Assembly: GCF_007655135.1 (NCBI RefSeq)
Contig: NC_045134.1
Location: 22,778,568 to 22,842,567, forward strand
DNA: 64,000 nt
Reading direction: 5' to 3'
DNA from: Punica granatum
Lineage: Eukaryota; Streptophyta; Magnoliopsida; Myrtales; Lythraceae
Shown: piece by piece, positions 12,090 through 20,703 of the stretch
How positions within the stretch are numbered: the stretch's first letter is position 1
Layout of the letters: each line of letters starts with the position of its first letter
Made by a program: the position numbers and the translations under genes
The notes under the pieces: model-generated
What the model was told of the DNA's origin: nothing
What the model saw: the letters and a program-made list of their open reading frames with translations, nothing else
Databases searched by the model: none

Positions 12090-12580
12090 TATATGTGTAT
12101 GTATATAAGATACAATTGGGATCCTTAAATCCTTTTTGTCCCACACCGGTCAAATGGCTTGAAATCCTTTCCCCAAGCCATTATATATACATGGCAGTGT
12201 ATTGAGATATTAGATATAGATAACATACAACATATATGCACGTGTATATATGATATACATGTATGTATATAAAATGGGATTATTGAGTTGAATTGTTAAA
12301 CTCATTAAGTCCAATTAAGTTTAATAATTCCGGGTGTCGCACCGGTGTTTCTTTCGAGTGTTGGCCGCTAGCACCGCCGATTTCGAAGACTCGTCGACAA
12401 AGTCGGTGTGGATACCGGTAGAGGCGTCACGCGTGGGACGCTCGGTCGACAATTTTAAATATTCCAGGTACGCTTTTATTTACTCTTATTCTTCTAGTAG
12501 GTCTTGGAATTAGTTTCACGGGTAGGAAATTTTGAATTTCTATTCCTTTTTCGCTTCCTTTGCGCCTCGTGGAACTAGCA
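10894..12580 (+). repeat. 3' LTR of the copia element
   Basis: It is 1,687 bp, collinear with the 5' LTR at offset 6,358 until the AT microsatellite, then offset 6,356. Substitutions seen by eye: A/C in CATAT(A/C)TGTT, T/C in GATAGA(T/C)TTACC, A/C in AATTC(A/C)GGGTG, and G/A in TTTCT(G/A)TTCC. Confidence 0.97.
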
Positions 12581-12585
12581 CAAAC

Positions 12586-13420
12586 CGCATTTGGTCATTT
12601 GACAATTTCCTAAGCAAGCTTTTGCCCAATTAACGTACACAGAGGACGCACCTAACTCCATCATCCTATGTGGTTTGATTATGCTGTGGTCTTTTAAGAT
12701 TATTCATTCATTGTCACTTAAAATCTTAACTTTAGAGATGTAAATACTAAAAATAAAATAAACTAGACAATCACAACATATATACGGTTCGTGACAAACT
12801 ATGTTGCTAGTTCGGGGACTTGATCTTTTATATAAGGTTTAAAAACTCATTAAAAGTACCTTGTGATCAAGGTAAGTCAACGCTTAATTGAGTATTAATA
12901 GGTTGAGCCGGACTTTTTAAAAAAAAGCTTTATTTTTTATAATGATTAACTTGGATTTGGCAAGACAAATTCTCTTCGTCTATGTAGTCGTGCAAATAAT
13001 CAGTATGGAGTAGTCCCTTGCATCGTTTGAATATTGCTTTATAAAACAAAAGTGGCATTGTTGAATTAAGGTCCATGATTTACAGATTTAGTATAACAAT
13101 AACAAATAAAACAATTTTAAAAAAAAAGAAAAGGAGTTGAATCCATGACTTTGATTCCTTTCCGATTTTTTTATCTCGTTTTATTATTTTTTTCATAGTT
13201 ATTATTTATTATTTAATATTTGTATTTGTTTTTCTCGGCGAGCAATCTCCTAATTATTCTCTCACTTGCCTTCCCAGACAGCTCAGCTCCCACTCTCTTC
13301 TCTGCAGTTCCCTATCTTCCTCTGCCGTCCGTCCGTCCGTCTTCGCCGCCCCAATAGCCTTCTCTCCGGCGACTGACTGCCATCGCCGGTCGCCACCACC
13401 CTCCTCTGCGGTGCTCCCCT
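12586..13420. other. Intergenic region and promoter of the 74-codon ORF / PPR gene
   Basis: AT-rich DNA without coding signal up to about 13200. Then a pyrimidine-rich, C-rich stretch (13240-13420) looks like a plant core promoter and 5' leader. A nine-codon uORF starting at 13422 overlaps the next ATG at 13433 out of frame. Confidence 0.55.
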
Positions 13421-13520
13421 AATGGCAGCTCAATGCAACTCTCCTTGAAGAAACCCCTCAAACTCCCCACATCCCTCATCCACCATTTCCAATTCATTCC
13501 AATCTTCCACGCTGCTCGTC

Positions 13521-13745
13521 ATGCCGTCGACGCCGCCGAGCTTCCGCCTGTCGATCAGGGATGGCGAGCCGGACCACAAGGACGGCCGCCGGAAGGGCAA
13601 GTGCGAGTGCCTGGTAGTTGCCCTGTGTCCCTGCCTGTTCTGCCTCATCCTCCTCTTCATCGTCCTCTCCATTTTCCTAACCCTAAAGTTCCACATTTTC
13701 TGCCACACTCCTCTCGGCTCTGTAATCTACAAGAAGAAATGCTAA
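13521..13745 (+). CDS. 74-residue Cys-rich single-pass membrane peptide, overlapping the PPR start
   Basis: The frame encodes a polar, basic N-terminus (SIRDGEPDHKDGRRKGKCEC) followed by one strong hydrophobic helix (CLFCLILLFIVLSIFLTL) and a basic tail ending YKKKC. Third-codon-position GC is about 82 percent (61 of 74 codons by hand count). That is clearly higher than in the overlapping frame that extends the PPR ORF upstream, so this is probably the real coding frame here. Its TAA lies inside ATGCTAA, whose ATG is the likely PPR start. It could be a large conserved uORF, the first cistron of a dicistronic mRNA, or a separate gene with its own polyadenylation. I do not recognise the family. 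Confidence 0.6.
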   Translation: MPSTPPSFRLSIRDGEPDHKDGRRKGKCECLVVALCPCLFCLILLFIVLSIFLTLKFHIFCHTPLGSVIYKKKC

Positions 13746-15304
13746 GTCTTTACTCCGGACGCCGGGGCTTTGCCGCCGTCACCGGCGACGGAGAGTCCGA
13801 ATCCGACGATGACGCTGATGGGGAGGGTTCTGACGGCGCCGAGAACGGACGCGTGGGCTCGGGGTTCGCAGTGGATCCGAGAGAGGTTGAGAATGTATGC
13901 AAGGTGATCGATGGATTGTTCGAGTTGGACCGCAACATGGAAGCGGTCCTCGACGAGTCCGGGATTGAGCTGACCCATGATCTCGTCCTTGCGGTGCTGG
14001 ACAGGTTCCGCCACGCGAGGAAACCAGCCCTCCGGTTCTTCACCTGGGCGGGGAGAAAGCCAGGCTTCACCCATGACTCGAGAACCTACAACAGGATGAT
14101 GGAAATTCTTGGGACGACGAGGCAGTTCGAGACTATGGTGGCAATGCTTGAGGAAATGGGCGAGCAGCGTCTCTTGACGATGGAAACTTTTAGCATCGCG
14201 ATTCGTGCTTTTGCAGCTGCGAAGGAGAGGAAGAAGGCTACTGGGATATTTGATCTGATGAAGAAGCATAAGTACAGAGTTGGGGCAGAGACGATCAATT
14301 GCCTGCTCGATGCTCTCGGGCGAGCAAAGCTTGGGAAGGAGGCGAATGCCTTGTTCGCGAAGTTGAAGGAGAGGTTTACCCCCGATCTGAGGACTTATAC
14401 TGTTCTGCTTAATGGGTGGTGCAGGGTAAAGAATCTCTTGGAGGCAGGTCGGGTTTGGAATGAGATGATCGATAAGGGATTTAAGCCGGATATCATTGCT
14501 CACAATGTCATGCTGGAGGGGCTGCTAAAAAGCAAGAAGAGATCGGACGCCATCAAGCTCTTCGAGGTCATGAAGGCAAAGGGCCCACACCCAAACGTCC
14601 GGAGCTACACGATTCTGATCCGAGATTTGTGTAAGCAGGGGAAGATGAAAGAGGCAGTGGAGTATTTTGATGAGATGGTCCAGTCGGGCTGTAAACCTGA
14701 TGTGGCCGTCTACACCTGTTTGATCACCGGGTTTGGTAATCAGAAGCAGATGGACATTGTTTACAGGCTGCTGAAGGAGATGAGGGAGATGGACTGCCCG
14801 CCCGATGGGAAGACTTACAATGCTTTGATCAAATTGGTAACGAATCGGAGAATGCCTGAAGAGGCAGTTCGAATCTACAAGACAATGATTAATAGCAGGA
14901 TTGAGCCGAGTATTCATACTTACAACATGATGATGAAATCATACTTCCAAACTAGGGACTACGAGATGGGCCAGGCAGTTTGGGATGAGATGGCCCGAAA
15001 GGGGTGCTGCCCCGATGATAACTCGTATACGGTCTTCATTGGAGGGCTCATAAGCTATGGGAAGTCGGAAGATGCCTGCAACTACCTTGAGGAGATGATC
15101 GAGAAGGGGATGAAAGCCCCTCAGATCGATTACAATAAGTTTGCAGCTGATTTCTCTAGAGCTGGGAAGCCTGACATCCTCGAGGAGTTGGCAAAGAAGA
15201 TGAAGTTCACAGGCAAATTTGAGGTCGCGAATGTGTTTGCACGGTGGGGCGAGATGATGAGGAAACGGGTCAAGAGGAGAGATCCTGTCAAGAATCGATC
15301 CTAG
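13739..15304 (+). CDS. P-class pentatricopeptide repeat protein, probably mitochondrial (At3g62470 type)
   Basis: This is a single-exon gene of 521 residues from ATG 13739. P-class PPR proteins bind organelle RNA in a sequence-specific way, each roughly 35-residue helical hairpin contacting one base. The N-terminus MLSLYSGRRGFAAV is short and basic, as in a mitochondrial presequence, and is followed by an acidic linker. About eleven tandem repeats fill the rest, with typical units such as PDLRTYTVLLNGWCRVKNL, PDIIAHNVMLEGLLKSKKRS and PNVRSYTILIRDLCKQGK. There are no E, E+ or DYW domains, so an editing deaminase role is not indicated. The frame stays open to 13433, but the upstream 102 codons are Pro-rich with poor third-position GC and overlap the 74-codon ORF, so I prefer the internal start. 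The subfamily (At3g62470/At3g62540/At5g14820) is recognised from memory. Confidence 0.9.
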   Translation: MLSLYSGRRGFAAVTGDGESESDDDADGEGSDGAENGRVGSGFAVDPREVENVCKVIDGLFELDRNMEAVLDESGIELTHDLVLAVLDRFRHARKPALRFFTWAGRKPGFTHDSRTYNRMMEILGTTRQFETMVAMLEEMGEQRLLTMETFSIAIRAFAAAKERKKATGIFDLMKKHKYRVGAETINCLLDALGRAKLGKEANALFAKLKERFTPDLRTYTVLLNGWCRVKNLLEAGRVWNEMIDKGFKPDIIAHNVMLEGLLKSKKRSDAIKLFEVMKAKGPHPNVRSYTILIRDLCKQGKMKEAVEYFDEMVQSGCKPDVAVYTCLITGFGNQKQMDIVYRLLKEMREMDCPPDGKTYNALIKLVTNRRMPEEAVRIYKTMINSRIEPSIHTYNMMMKSYFQTRDYEMGQAVWDEMARKGCCPDDNSYTVFIGGLISYGKSEDACNYLEEMIEKGMKAPQIDYNKFAADFSRAGKPDILEELAKKMKFTGKFEVANVFARWGEMMRKRVKRRDPVKNRS

Positions 15305-16500
15305 CGGGCACGTGATTACGGTTCTGAACTCGGGCGCTGGAGAATTAACAATGTTGTAGAGGAACAGGAGGCTTTGTAATCGTGTTGTTTCTGCTGTACA
15401 TCTTTTTACTTTCATTCTTGATCTATGGCTTTCCTCACAAAGAGTCCCTTTTTTTTCCAATTGTTTTTTTCCCTTTATTTTCCTTTTTTTTAATTGTACT
15501 GTTTGTAATTTTTATTATGAAATTTATAAATGGTAACTAGGATTTGTCTGTTGAGCTCGCGCAGTCTGATGCAAGAAGTCCTCCGAATAAATGGATTTAT
15601 GATCGCACAAACGGCTGTGAATTATATAATGAAAGAATTTTATTGATTTTTTTTCTTACCATTTCATTTGAGAAATCCAATATTATAAATTAACTGAAAT
15701 CCTCAATTAATAAGACAAACGATTCTTAACATTGTTCTGAGAAATTAACTGGAGAGGAGTCGAAGGTTAATTAAAAAATATATTTTCGGCTCTTTTTGGT
15801 AATTAAACTGAATTTGATTTGGTTTTTCTTGCCGGTGATATACCTTTTCCCAAACATACTTTTATGGAAAAAAAATAAAATTGCCAGCTTGATTTTTCTG
15901 TACTCTGTAAAAGCTTTATCAATTTTATGCATATATAGGATCTTATGAAGAAACCTACCTTATGAAGAACCCTACATAGCTACACAAGATCATGGCGAGT
16001 TTATGGAGCGATTTAGCGAGGAACTCAAATACACAGTCCAAGTATAGGACCTCGGGTTCGAGAAAATTGAACCCTTTCGATAGTCAGATGCTAGAAGTAT
16101 CACTTCAACGCCTAAAGAACGGTATGATTTCAACAATAAGTGTGGCTCGTTAATTATATTATGTAAGGGGCCAATACGGCAATACAATACAATGTCTTTT
16201 ACTAGATTAAGGAAAGGAATGAGAAGCTCGATGACAGCGATGAAAAAAAATATTAGGTAGTTGTTAATTGTAACGAGACTTTAAGTACGTACTTATCACG
16301 GCTTGTCATCATAATATTAAGTGCTTACGCGGTATTCTTGTAATCTCCAACATAACGACACTTTTAAATCGTGGTATCGAATTATATATGGCGACGTCAT
16401 GAATGACAATCGCCTAATATTTTCTCGATGGACGGACAAAGCCCCAAGCCCAACGCTTTCAAAGGTTGTCCCCTCCCATACAACGGACCAATCAAAAGCC
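15305..16500. other. PPR 3' region and bZIP upstream region
   Basis: 15305-15500 is the likely PPR 3' UTR with T-rich polyadenylation context. The rest is AT-rich and without ORFs. The last 100 bases are the promoter of the bZIP gene. Confidence 0.5.
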
Positions 16501-16512
16501 AGCGGGCTTGAC

Positions 16513-16541
16513 TATAAATCCGCTTCATTTTGCCTTCAAAG

Positions 16542-16573
<32 letters not shown>

Positions 16574-16575
16574 TG
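16513..16575 (+). promoter_or_regulatory. Core promoter of the S1 bZIP gene (TATA box and CT-rich tract)
   Basis: TATAAAT at 16513-16519 is followed about 25-30 bases later by a (CT)n tract (16543-16575). The tract is probably a Y-patch / start-site region, placing transcription start near 16545. Confidence 0.6.
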
Positions 16576-16783
16576 GATTTCGCCATTGATCAATCTTAGC
16601 CATAGCTTCTCCTTCAGCTAAGCGCTCTCCATTCATTTCCCTGATCTCCATTTCAGTTTCTGTTGATTTTTCTTCGTTGGTTTTGTATTTGTCCGCTCCT
16701 TTGGTCGATTGGATCAGATTTGGATCTTGGGCTGTTCTTGGTATTCAAAATTTGGGATTTTGTGGTTGAGGGTTGAGTCTCTA

Positions 16784-16825
16784 ATGATCCTGCTAAGGTT
16801 TCGTTTCTGGAAAACCTGGTTGTAG
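16784..16825 (+). CDS. uORF1 of the bZIP leader
   Basis: A 13-codon upstream ORF (MILLRFRFWKTWL) ends six bases before the sucrose-control uORF. Arabidopsis S1 bZIP leaders also carry several short uORFs ahead of the conserved one. The sequence itself is not recognisably conserved. Confidence 0.55.
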   Translation: MILLRFRFWKTWL

Positions 16826-16830
16826 CTTCG

Positions 16831-16938
16831 ATGTGCTTCTCGATGCCGATGAGCCGTGTCCGTGTCCTCCACTCGTTCTCGGTCGTGTTCCTGTACTGGT
16901 TCTACGTTTTCTCCCTGACTAGCTCTTCGTGCTCATGA
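16831..16938 (+). CDS. Sucrose-control uORF (SC-peptide) of the S1 bZIP mRNA
   Basis: A 35-codon upstream ORF encodes the conserved SC-peptide core SFSVVFLYWFYVFS. In S1 bZIP mRNAs (bZIP1/2/11/44/53) this nascent peptide stalls the ribosome near the end of the uORF when sucrose is high and so represses the main ORF. In the Arabidopsis peptide the stop follows the final Ser directly. Here the frame continues for nine more residues (LTSSSCS and stop) because one extra C in CTCCCTGA puts the expected TGA out of frame. Two further in-frame ATGs lie at codons 5 and 7. The extra base may be real or a homopolymer error. Confidence 0.93.
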   Translation: MCFSMPMSRVRVLHSFSVVFLYWFYVFSLTSSSCS

Positions 16939-16988
16939 CCGTGTTCGTGTTCTTGCCCTGGATCAAGAATTTTCACGGAGTTTGTTGA
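16935..16988 (+). CDS. uORF3 of the bZIP leader, overlapping the SC-uORF stop
   Basis: A 17-codon upstream ORF (MTVFVFLPWIKNFHGVC) starts in ATGA, where the last four bases of the SC-uORF serve as both stop and new start. Such an overlap could catch ribosomes that terminate on the SC-uORF and keep them from the main start at 17102. Confidence 0.6.
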   Translation: MTVFVFLPWIKNFHGVC

Positions 16989-17101
16989 GATTCCTTTTTG
17001 ATAAATCAGCAATCTGAGAGCTGGAAGGAGGAATTTCGCGATAGTAGTAGTGTTTTTGAAAAAATATTACCCCTTTTGAGGAGAGCTTAGGAGAAAAGGA
17101 A

Positions 17102-17542
17102 ATGGCTTCAGCTCAGAGCCGTTCGAGCTCGGGATCCGATTCCGACCCGAGGCCGGTGGTGTGCGAGGAAAGGAAGAGGAAGAGGATGGAGTCAAACCGG
17201 GAATCTGCTCGGAGGTCCCGTCTGAAGAAGCAAAAGCTGCTCGATGATCTCTTAGGCCAGGTCTCCCAATTGAAGAATGAAAACAGCCAATTGGTCCAGA
17301 GCATCGAGCAAACATCTCAGAGGTTTGACGAGGTTGAGTTGAAGAACAATGTCCTGAGGGCCCAGGTCGTGGAATTGACTGAACGCTTGGTGTCTTTGAA
17401 CTCGGTACTTCAGATCATGGAGCAAGTCAGCGGGCTTGCAATCGATATTCCTGAGATACCTGACATGCTGATGAATCCTTGGCAGCTCCCATGCCCTGTT
17501 CAGCAGCCGATCATGGCCTCGGTCGACAGATCTCGGGAATGA
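17102..17542 (+). CDS. S1-group bZIP transcription factor (bZIP53/bZIP11 type)
   Basis: An intronless gene of 146 residues, the normal size for S1 bZIPs. The basic region is residues 24-46, with the invariant N-x7-R (N32 ... R40) in [16 protein letters not shown]. It is followed by a long leucine zipper of about eight heptads to near residue 108. The N-terminus is Ser-rich. S1 bZIPs bind ACGT-core and related sites, preferentially as heterodimers with group C bZIPs, and reprogram amino-acid and sugar metabolism under low energy. The leader carries the SC-uORF, so translation should be repressed by sucrose. Position next to CP12 matches Arabidopsis bZIP53 (At3g62420), but sequence alone cannot separate bZIP53 from bZIP2/11/44. 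Confidence 0.93.
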   Translation: MASAQSRSSSGSDSDPRPVVCEERKRKRMESNRESARRSRLKKQKLLDDLLGQVSQLKNENSQLVQSIEQTSQRFDEVELKNNVLRAQVVELTERLVSLNSVLQIMEQVSGLAIDIPEIPDMLMNPWQLPCPVQQPIMASVDRSRE

Positions 17543-18315
17543 TTCTCCTCATCACCTAATAGTCAATGCTTCCATATGTACTTAAAAAAAGAATCGTACT
17601 TCTTGGATTCTCATTCCGCACTGATTGTGAATCTTGCTGTCTTTCTACTGTTTTGTTCATATTTTACCCTTTCCGAGTTAAAAGTTGATGTTAGATTGGT
17701 AATGCAAATAAAATTTAGCAGATTTTACTTATGTCATTGGACATGTTCTATTAATACATTCAATTGTTCTGTTAATACATTCAAATATGTGAGGATGGGT
17801 TGGTGGTTACACATTCGAGTCTCAAGCCAATGCAAATGTCTTTCCTTCTTGTGATTTTTCCCAATAAAAGGCGTATCGTGTTCTTTGGACGACGGAATGG
17901 CATTGTCACAAAACAGCTACGTAGAAGACTTCAAGGCAGTTCACGTAGCAAATTCACTCCTTTTTTGTTCCTCTATACCAAACTGGATGTTGCATCATCT
18001 GGTATCGAACATGAGTTAATGTTTCCGTCTGAGCAATTAATCTTACACGAACAAAGTTATCCGCTGCTTGTATTCTGGTATGGTTATCTGGTGTTAAAAT
18101 ACCAATCCCAACGGCCTCGCAGGAGGCATTAGCACAGGGTTGACGCAGATTACCTCTGCATTAGTTTATGTTTATGTTATGCTGTATTTTCTTGTTGAAT
18201 AAAGGAGTATAACACGAGCTTTTGTGTAGTTTACAAGTCTAAATAATCCCGAATAATATACACGGGACTCGTTGAATCCATACATATAAGTTCAAAAACG
18301 AAAGGGGAATGAAAC
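17543..18315. other. Convergent 3' regions of the bZIP and CP12 genes
   Basis: About 770 bases separate the two stop codons. The sequence is AT-rich, with candidate polyadenylation signals (AATAAA at about 17707 on plus, AATAAAGGAG at about 18199). The ORF at 17800-18132 shows no family resemblance and is not called. Confidence 0.5.
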
Positions 18316-18708
18316 TTAGTTGTCATAAGTGCGGCATTCGTCGGTCTCAGGGTTGTCCTTGCAGAAGGTCTCAAGTGGGTCGGATTCCTTCTTCCTTTCC
18401 TTGGCATGGCTCGCAGCTGCGCTCAGCTCCTCCACCTCGTCCCACGCTGCAGCACATTCCCCGCTTGTCGCTCCACCTGCGCATGCCTCCTCTGCTTCCT
18501 TGATGCTCTCTGCCACCTTCTCTATTCTGTCGGGCGCTGCTGCCACCACCACAGACCTCATCTTCCGGCTGCTGGCAACTTTGATAGGCCTCTTCCAGGG
18601 GCAGCTCAAGGATGATGCTTTAAGGGCAAGAGGCCTCGATGATGGCTCTGAGGTAAGGCCAACTCCCTTAGGGACAACAGGAAGATTGACACCAGTAATC
18701 GTTGCCAT
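18316..18708 (-). CDS. CP12: Calvin-cycle regulatory protein CP12, chloroplastic
   Basis: An intronless gene of 130 residues. CP12 is an intrinsically disordered stromal scaffold that, when oxidised in the dark, ties GAPDH and phosphoribulokinase into an inactive complex; thioredoxin releases it in light. The first 50-55 residues are a Ser/Arg-rich transit peptide. The mature part shows the core AAWDEVEELSAAASHAK and two Cys pairs: CAGGATSGEC and CKDNPETDEC. The C-terminus CRTYDN is the GAPDH-binding tail. All four redox cysteines are present, so the protein should be functional. The gene is convergent with the bZIP gene. Confidence 0.97.
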   Translation of the reverse strand: MATITGVNLPVVPKGVGLTSEPSSRPLALKASSLSCPWKRPIKVASSRKMRSVVVAAAPDRIEKVAESIKEAEEACAGGATSGECAAAWDEVEELSAAASHAKERKKESDPLETFCKDNPETDECRTYDN

Positions 18709-18796
18709 TGTTATTGCAATCCGAAGCTTGGCCTAGGGTTTAAAGTCCGCTTCGATTGGTGCAAATGGTTTACAGAACCTGGGGAAAGACAGGACA

Positions 18797-18822
18797 TATA
18801 TATAGACGTGAATTGTGATAAG
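18797..18822 (-). promoter_or_regulatory. CP12 promoter elements: TATA box and an I-box-like GATAAG
   Basis: TATATATA at 18797-18804 lies about 90 bases upstream of the CP12 ATG. GATAAG (18817-18822, read on plus) lies just upstream of it. I-box cores are common in light-regulated photosynthetic promoters. The call is motif-based only. Confidence 0.5.
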
Positions 18823-18829
18823 AGGAAGA

Positions 18830-20500
18830 TTTTTTAAAGCGATCACACTTGGTCATTTGGTGGTAGCCACACACTTATTGTTCCATACAAAAGCCAATCT
18901 TGGAGATTTTTTTTGAAGGAGTGAAAGTCCCATGGTTCACGTTTTCCCTACCGCTGAAATATCACATATCGCGAACCGTAAATGTCTATATCGAGCCGTG
19001 CCTTACAAAGACAAAAATCTTGAATCCAAGATGCAGCCAGTAAATTGGCCTCAATCATCTTAGGTCGGTACGTCATTCCAGGGGAAGACGATTGACGTGG
19101 CGTGAGAGTCTGCCTCTCAACTCGAGATGATAGAAGGCTGCTTGAGTTCCAGTTACAATACGAATTGCCCTGAGACATCACTTTCAATACCGAACGTGCC
19201 TCGGAGATTGATCGATCAAGTAAACTTCAAAACGTTAACACAAGTGGTTGGCCGCAAATGGAACCAATCTTTGATATTTGGAAGCCAATGACAGCTTCAC
19301 CACAGACTCTTTTAATAAGTTCGTTGGAAGGACCTGCGATTGAAGTCACAAGTGTAATTTGCACTCTACAAATATCTGCAAGTCCGACAACTGCATACGA
19401 TGTCCTCTCCAAATCCTCCAAATTTCGCTCGAATTCAATCCGTCCACATGTTTGACCGGAGAATCAGCGTACCTTTACTTCTCTGCGTCTTTCTCCCTAA
19501 AATATCGGGCTTTTGCCCCCGCTGTTCTTGGTCGGTGAAGAAAAGGTACAATTGGTCCAACAATAAGAACAATTTGCATTGAAAAATCAACTATGAGATA
19601 TAAAAAACATGCACATCACGAACTGTATGGATGCAACTACCACGACGGCCTTTTTATAACCGAACTAGTCCGATATACAGTTTCCAGAAAAGCCTATCCA
19701 TTCTAATTGGACCTCCCTACCGAACTGCAAACAACTCTAGCTGTTGGCCAGGTGACCTCAAGCTCTAATCTCAGAATCAATGCAGAACTATCTACAGTGG
19801 CTCTAGAAGTATTGATTCTTGATTCTAAACTTTGTTTGGCTGGATGATTAGGAGGGACACTGTTTGTTCCTCCGAATTGAAAATCGAGAATTCTTTTGCT
19901 TCAATCGAACATCAAAGGATCCTTTTTCATATGTGAATGGAGAGGTTTGGAGCAACTATCCTCTCCGTATCCTCTTCATCCAAGTCCCGCCCTCCATCCA
20001 CACAAAGTCTAAGAGTAGCTTCACCAATTGAAAATTCGAAGTTAATCTCATCTATTGATGAACGCACTTTAGAGCTACAAAAGAGTTTCAACGGGATGCA
20101 TAAGGGATGACAGCACTAAAATTTACGAATTATCTGCCTTCCAGTGAAACTATCCATAGCAGAACAAATAACTCGTTACTAATCCCAACCATCAATTGGA
20201 ATGTGATGTTGAAAGATTTATATGGAGATGAATTGAAAGGAAGGTGCTGCATTTGGACAAGAAAAGAAGGATAATTCTTGCCAGTAATTCACAGAAAATA
20301 AACTAACCATTAGGACTTATACCAGCCAAACCACATGGATCCAAAAGAATAAACTTCACAGAGTTACACTTTCAGAAACTGCAACGGAGTCCGAATCTCC
20401 CTACTTATTATTTAACCCATTGACGGTAAAAGCTCATGTCGACTTGAGTTGGACCAAAGGAAAGACAAAATGGACACTGATAAGGTTGTCCGGGAAAAAC
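18830..20500. other. Intergenic region between CP12 and COX5C
   Basis: Both flanking genes are on the minus strand. About 1.7 kb shows no coding signal, RNA gene or clear transposon border. The part next to 20500 should contain the COX5C 3' UTR. Confidence 0.5.
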
Positions 20501-20508
20501 CTGAAACT

Positions 20509-20703
20509 TCACTCTTCCTCGGCAACCACGCTGATCTCACCTTTCTCCAGCATATCATAGAATGCCCTAACTTTCCTCTGCTCATTCCAGTGGTGCATTT
20601 TCCAGAGGCTGCCGGCGGCCAAAGCAATTGTAAACCCCATCAATATCTCCTTGACGACGCTCGGTCCCTTCAATGTAGCATGTGCAATTTTGTGGGCAGC
20701 CAT
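20509..20703 (-). CDS. COX5C: Cytochrome c oxidase subunit 5C (COX Vc)
   Basis: A 64-residue protein, the usual length for plant COX5C, a small nuclear-encoded subunit of mitochondrial complex IV in the inner membrane. Diagnostic segments are HATLKGPSVVKEILMGFT, a membrane helix around residues 18-36, and KMHHWNEQRKVRAFYDMLEK with the tail GEISVVAEEE. The ATG at 20703 gives the conserved MAAHKIAH start; the 47-codon extension to 20844 is leader. In Arabidopsis and sunflower the COX5C genes carry a leader intron that boosts expression. Here a donor CAG|GTAAAA at 21458/21457 and an acceptor near 20715 could define one of about 740 nt. Confidence 0.96.
   Translation of the reverse strand: MAAHKIAHATLKGPSVVKEILMGFTIALAAGSLWKMHHWNEQRKVRAFYDMLEKGEISVVAEEE

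Larger units (their letters stand above)
4531..12585 (+). mobile_element. Complete Ty1/copia LTR retrotransposon with target-site duplications
   Basis: The element proper spans 4536-12580 (8,045 bp). It is flanked by the 5-bp direct repeat CAAAC (4531-4535 and 12581-12585). Both LTRs start TGTTGGG and end CTAGCA. The order is LTR, primer-binding site, gag-protease-integrase-RT-RNase H, polypurine tract, LTR. Integrase before reverse transcriptase is the copia order. By eye the two LTRs differ at four positions plus one AT-dinucleotide step, so insertion is recent. LTR length and gag style suggest the Tork/Angela part of plant copia, but the lineage call is tentative. Confidence 0.97.

Noticed and set aside
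13433..13738. Upstream extension of the PPR frame
   Set aside because: Pro-rich with poor third-position GC and overlapping a better coding frame; the internal ATG at 13739 gives a plausible mitochondrial presequence. Not fully excluded.
13742..14503. 253-codon antisense ORF over the PPR gene
   Set aside because: Shadow of the PPR coding sequence; no domain.
16021..16090. GGGTTCGAG sequence resembling a tRNA T-loop
   Set aside because: No matching acceptor, D or anticodon arms could be placed around it.
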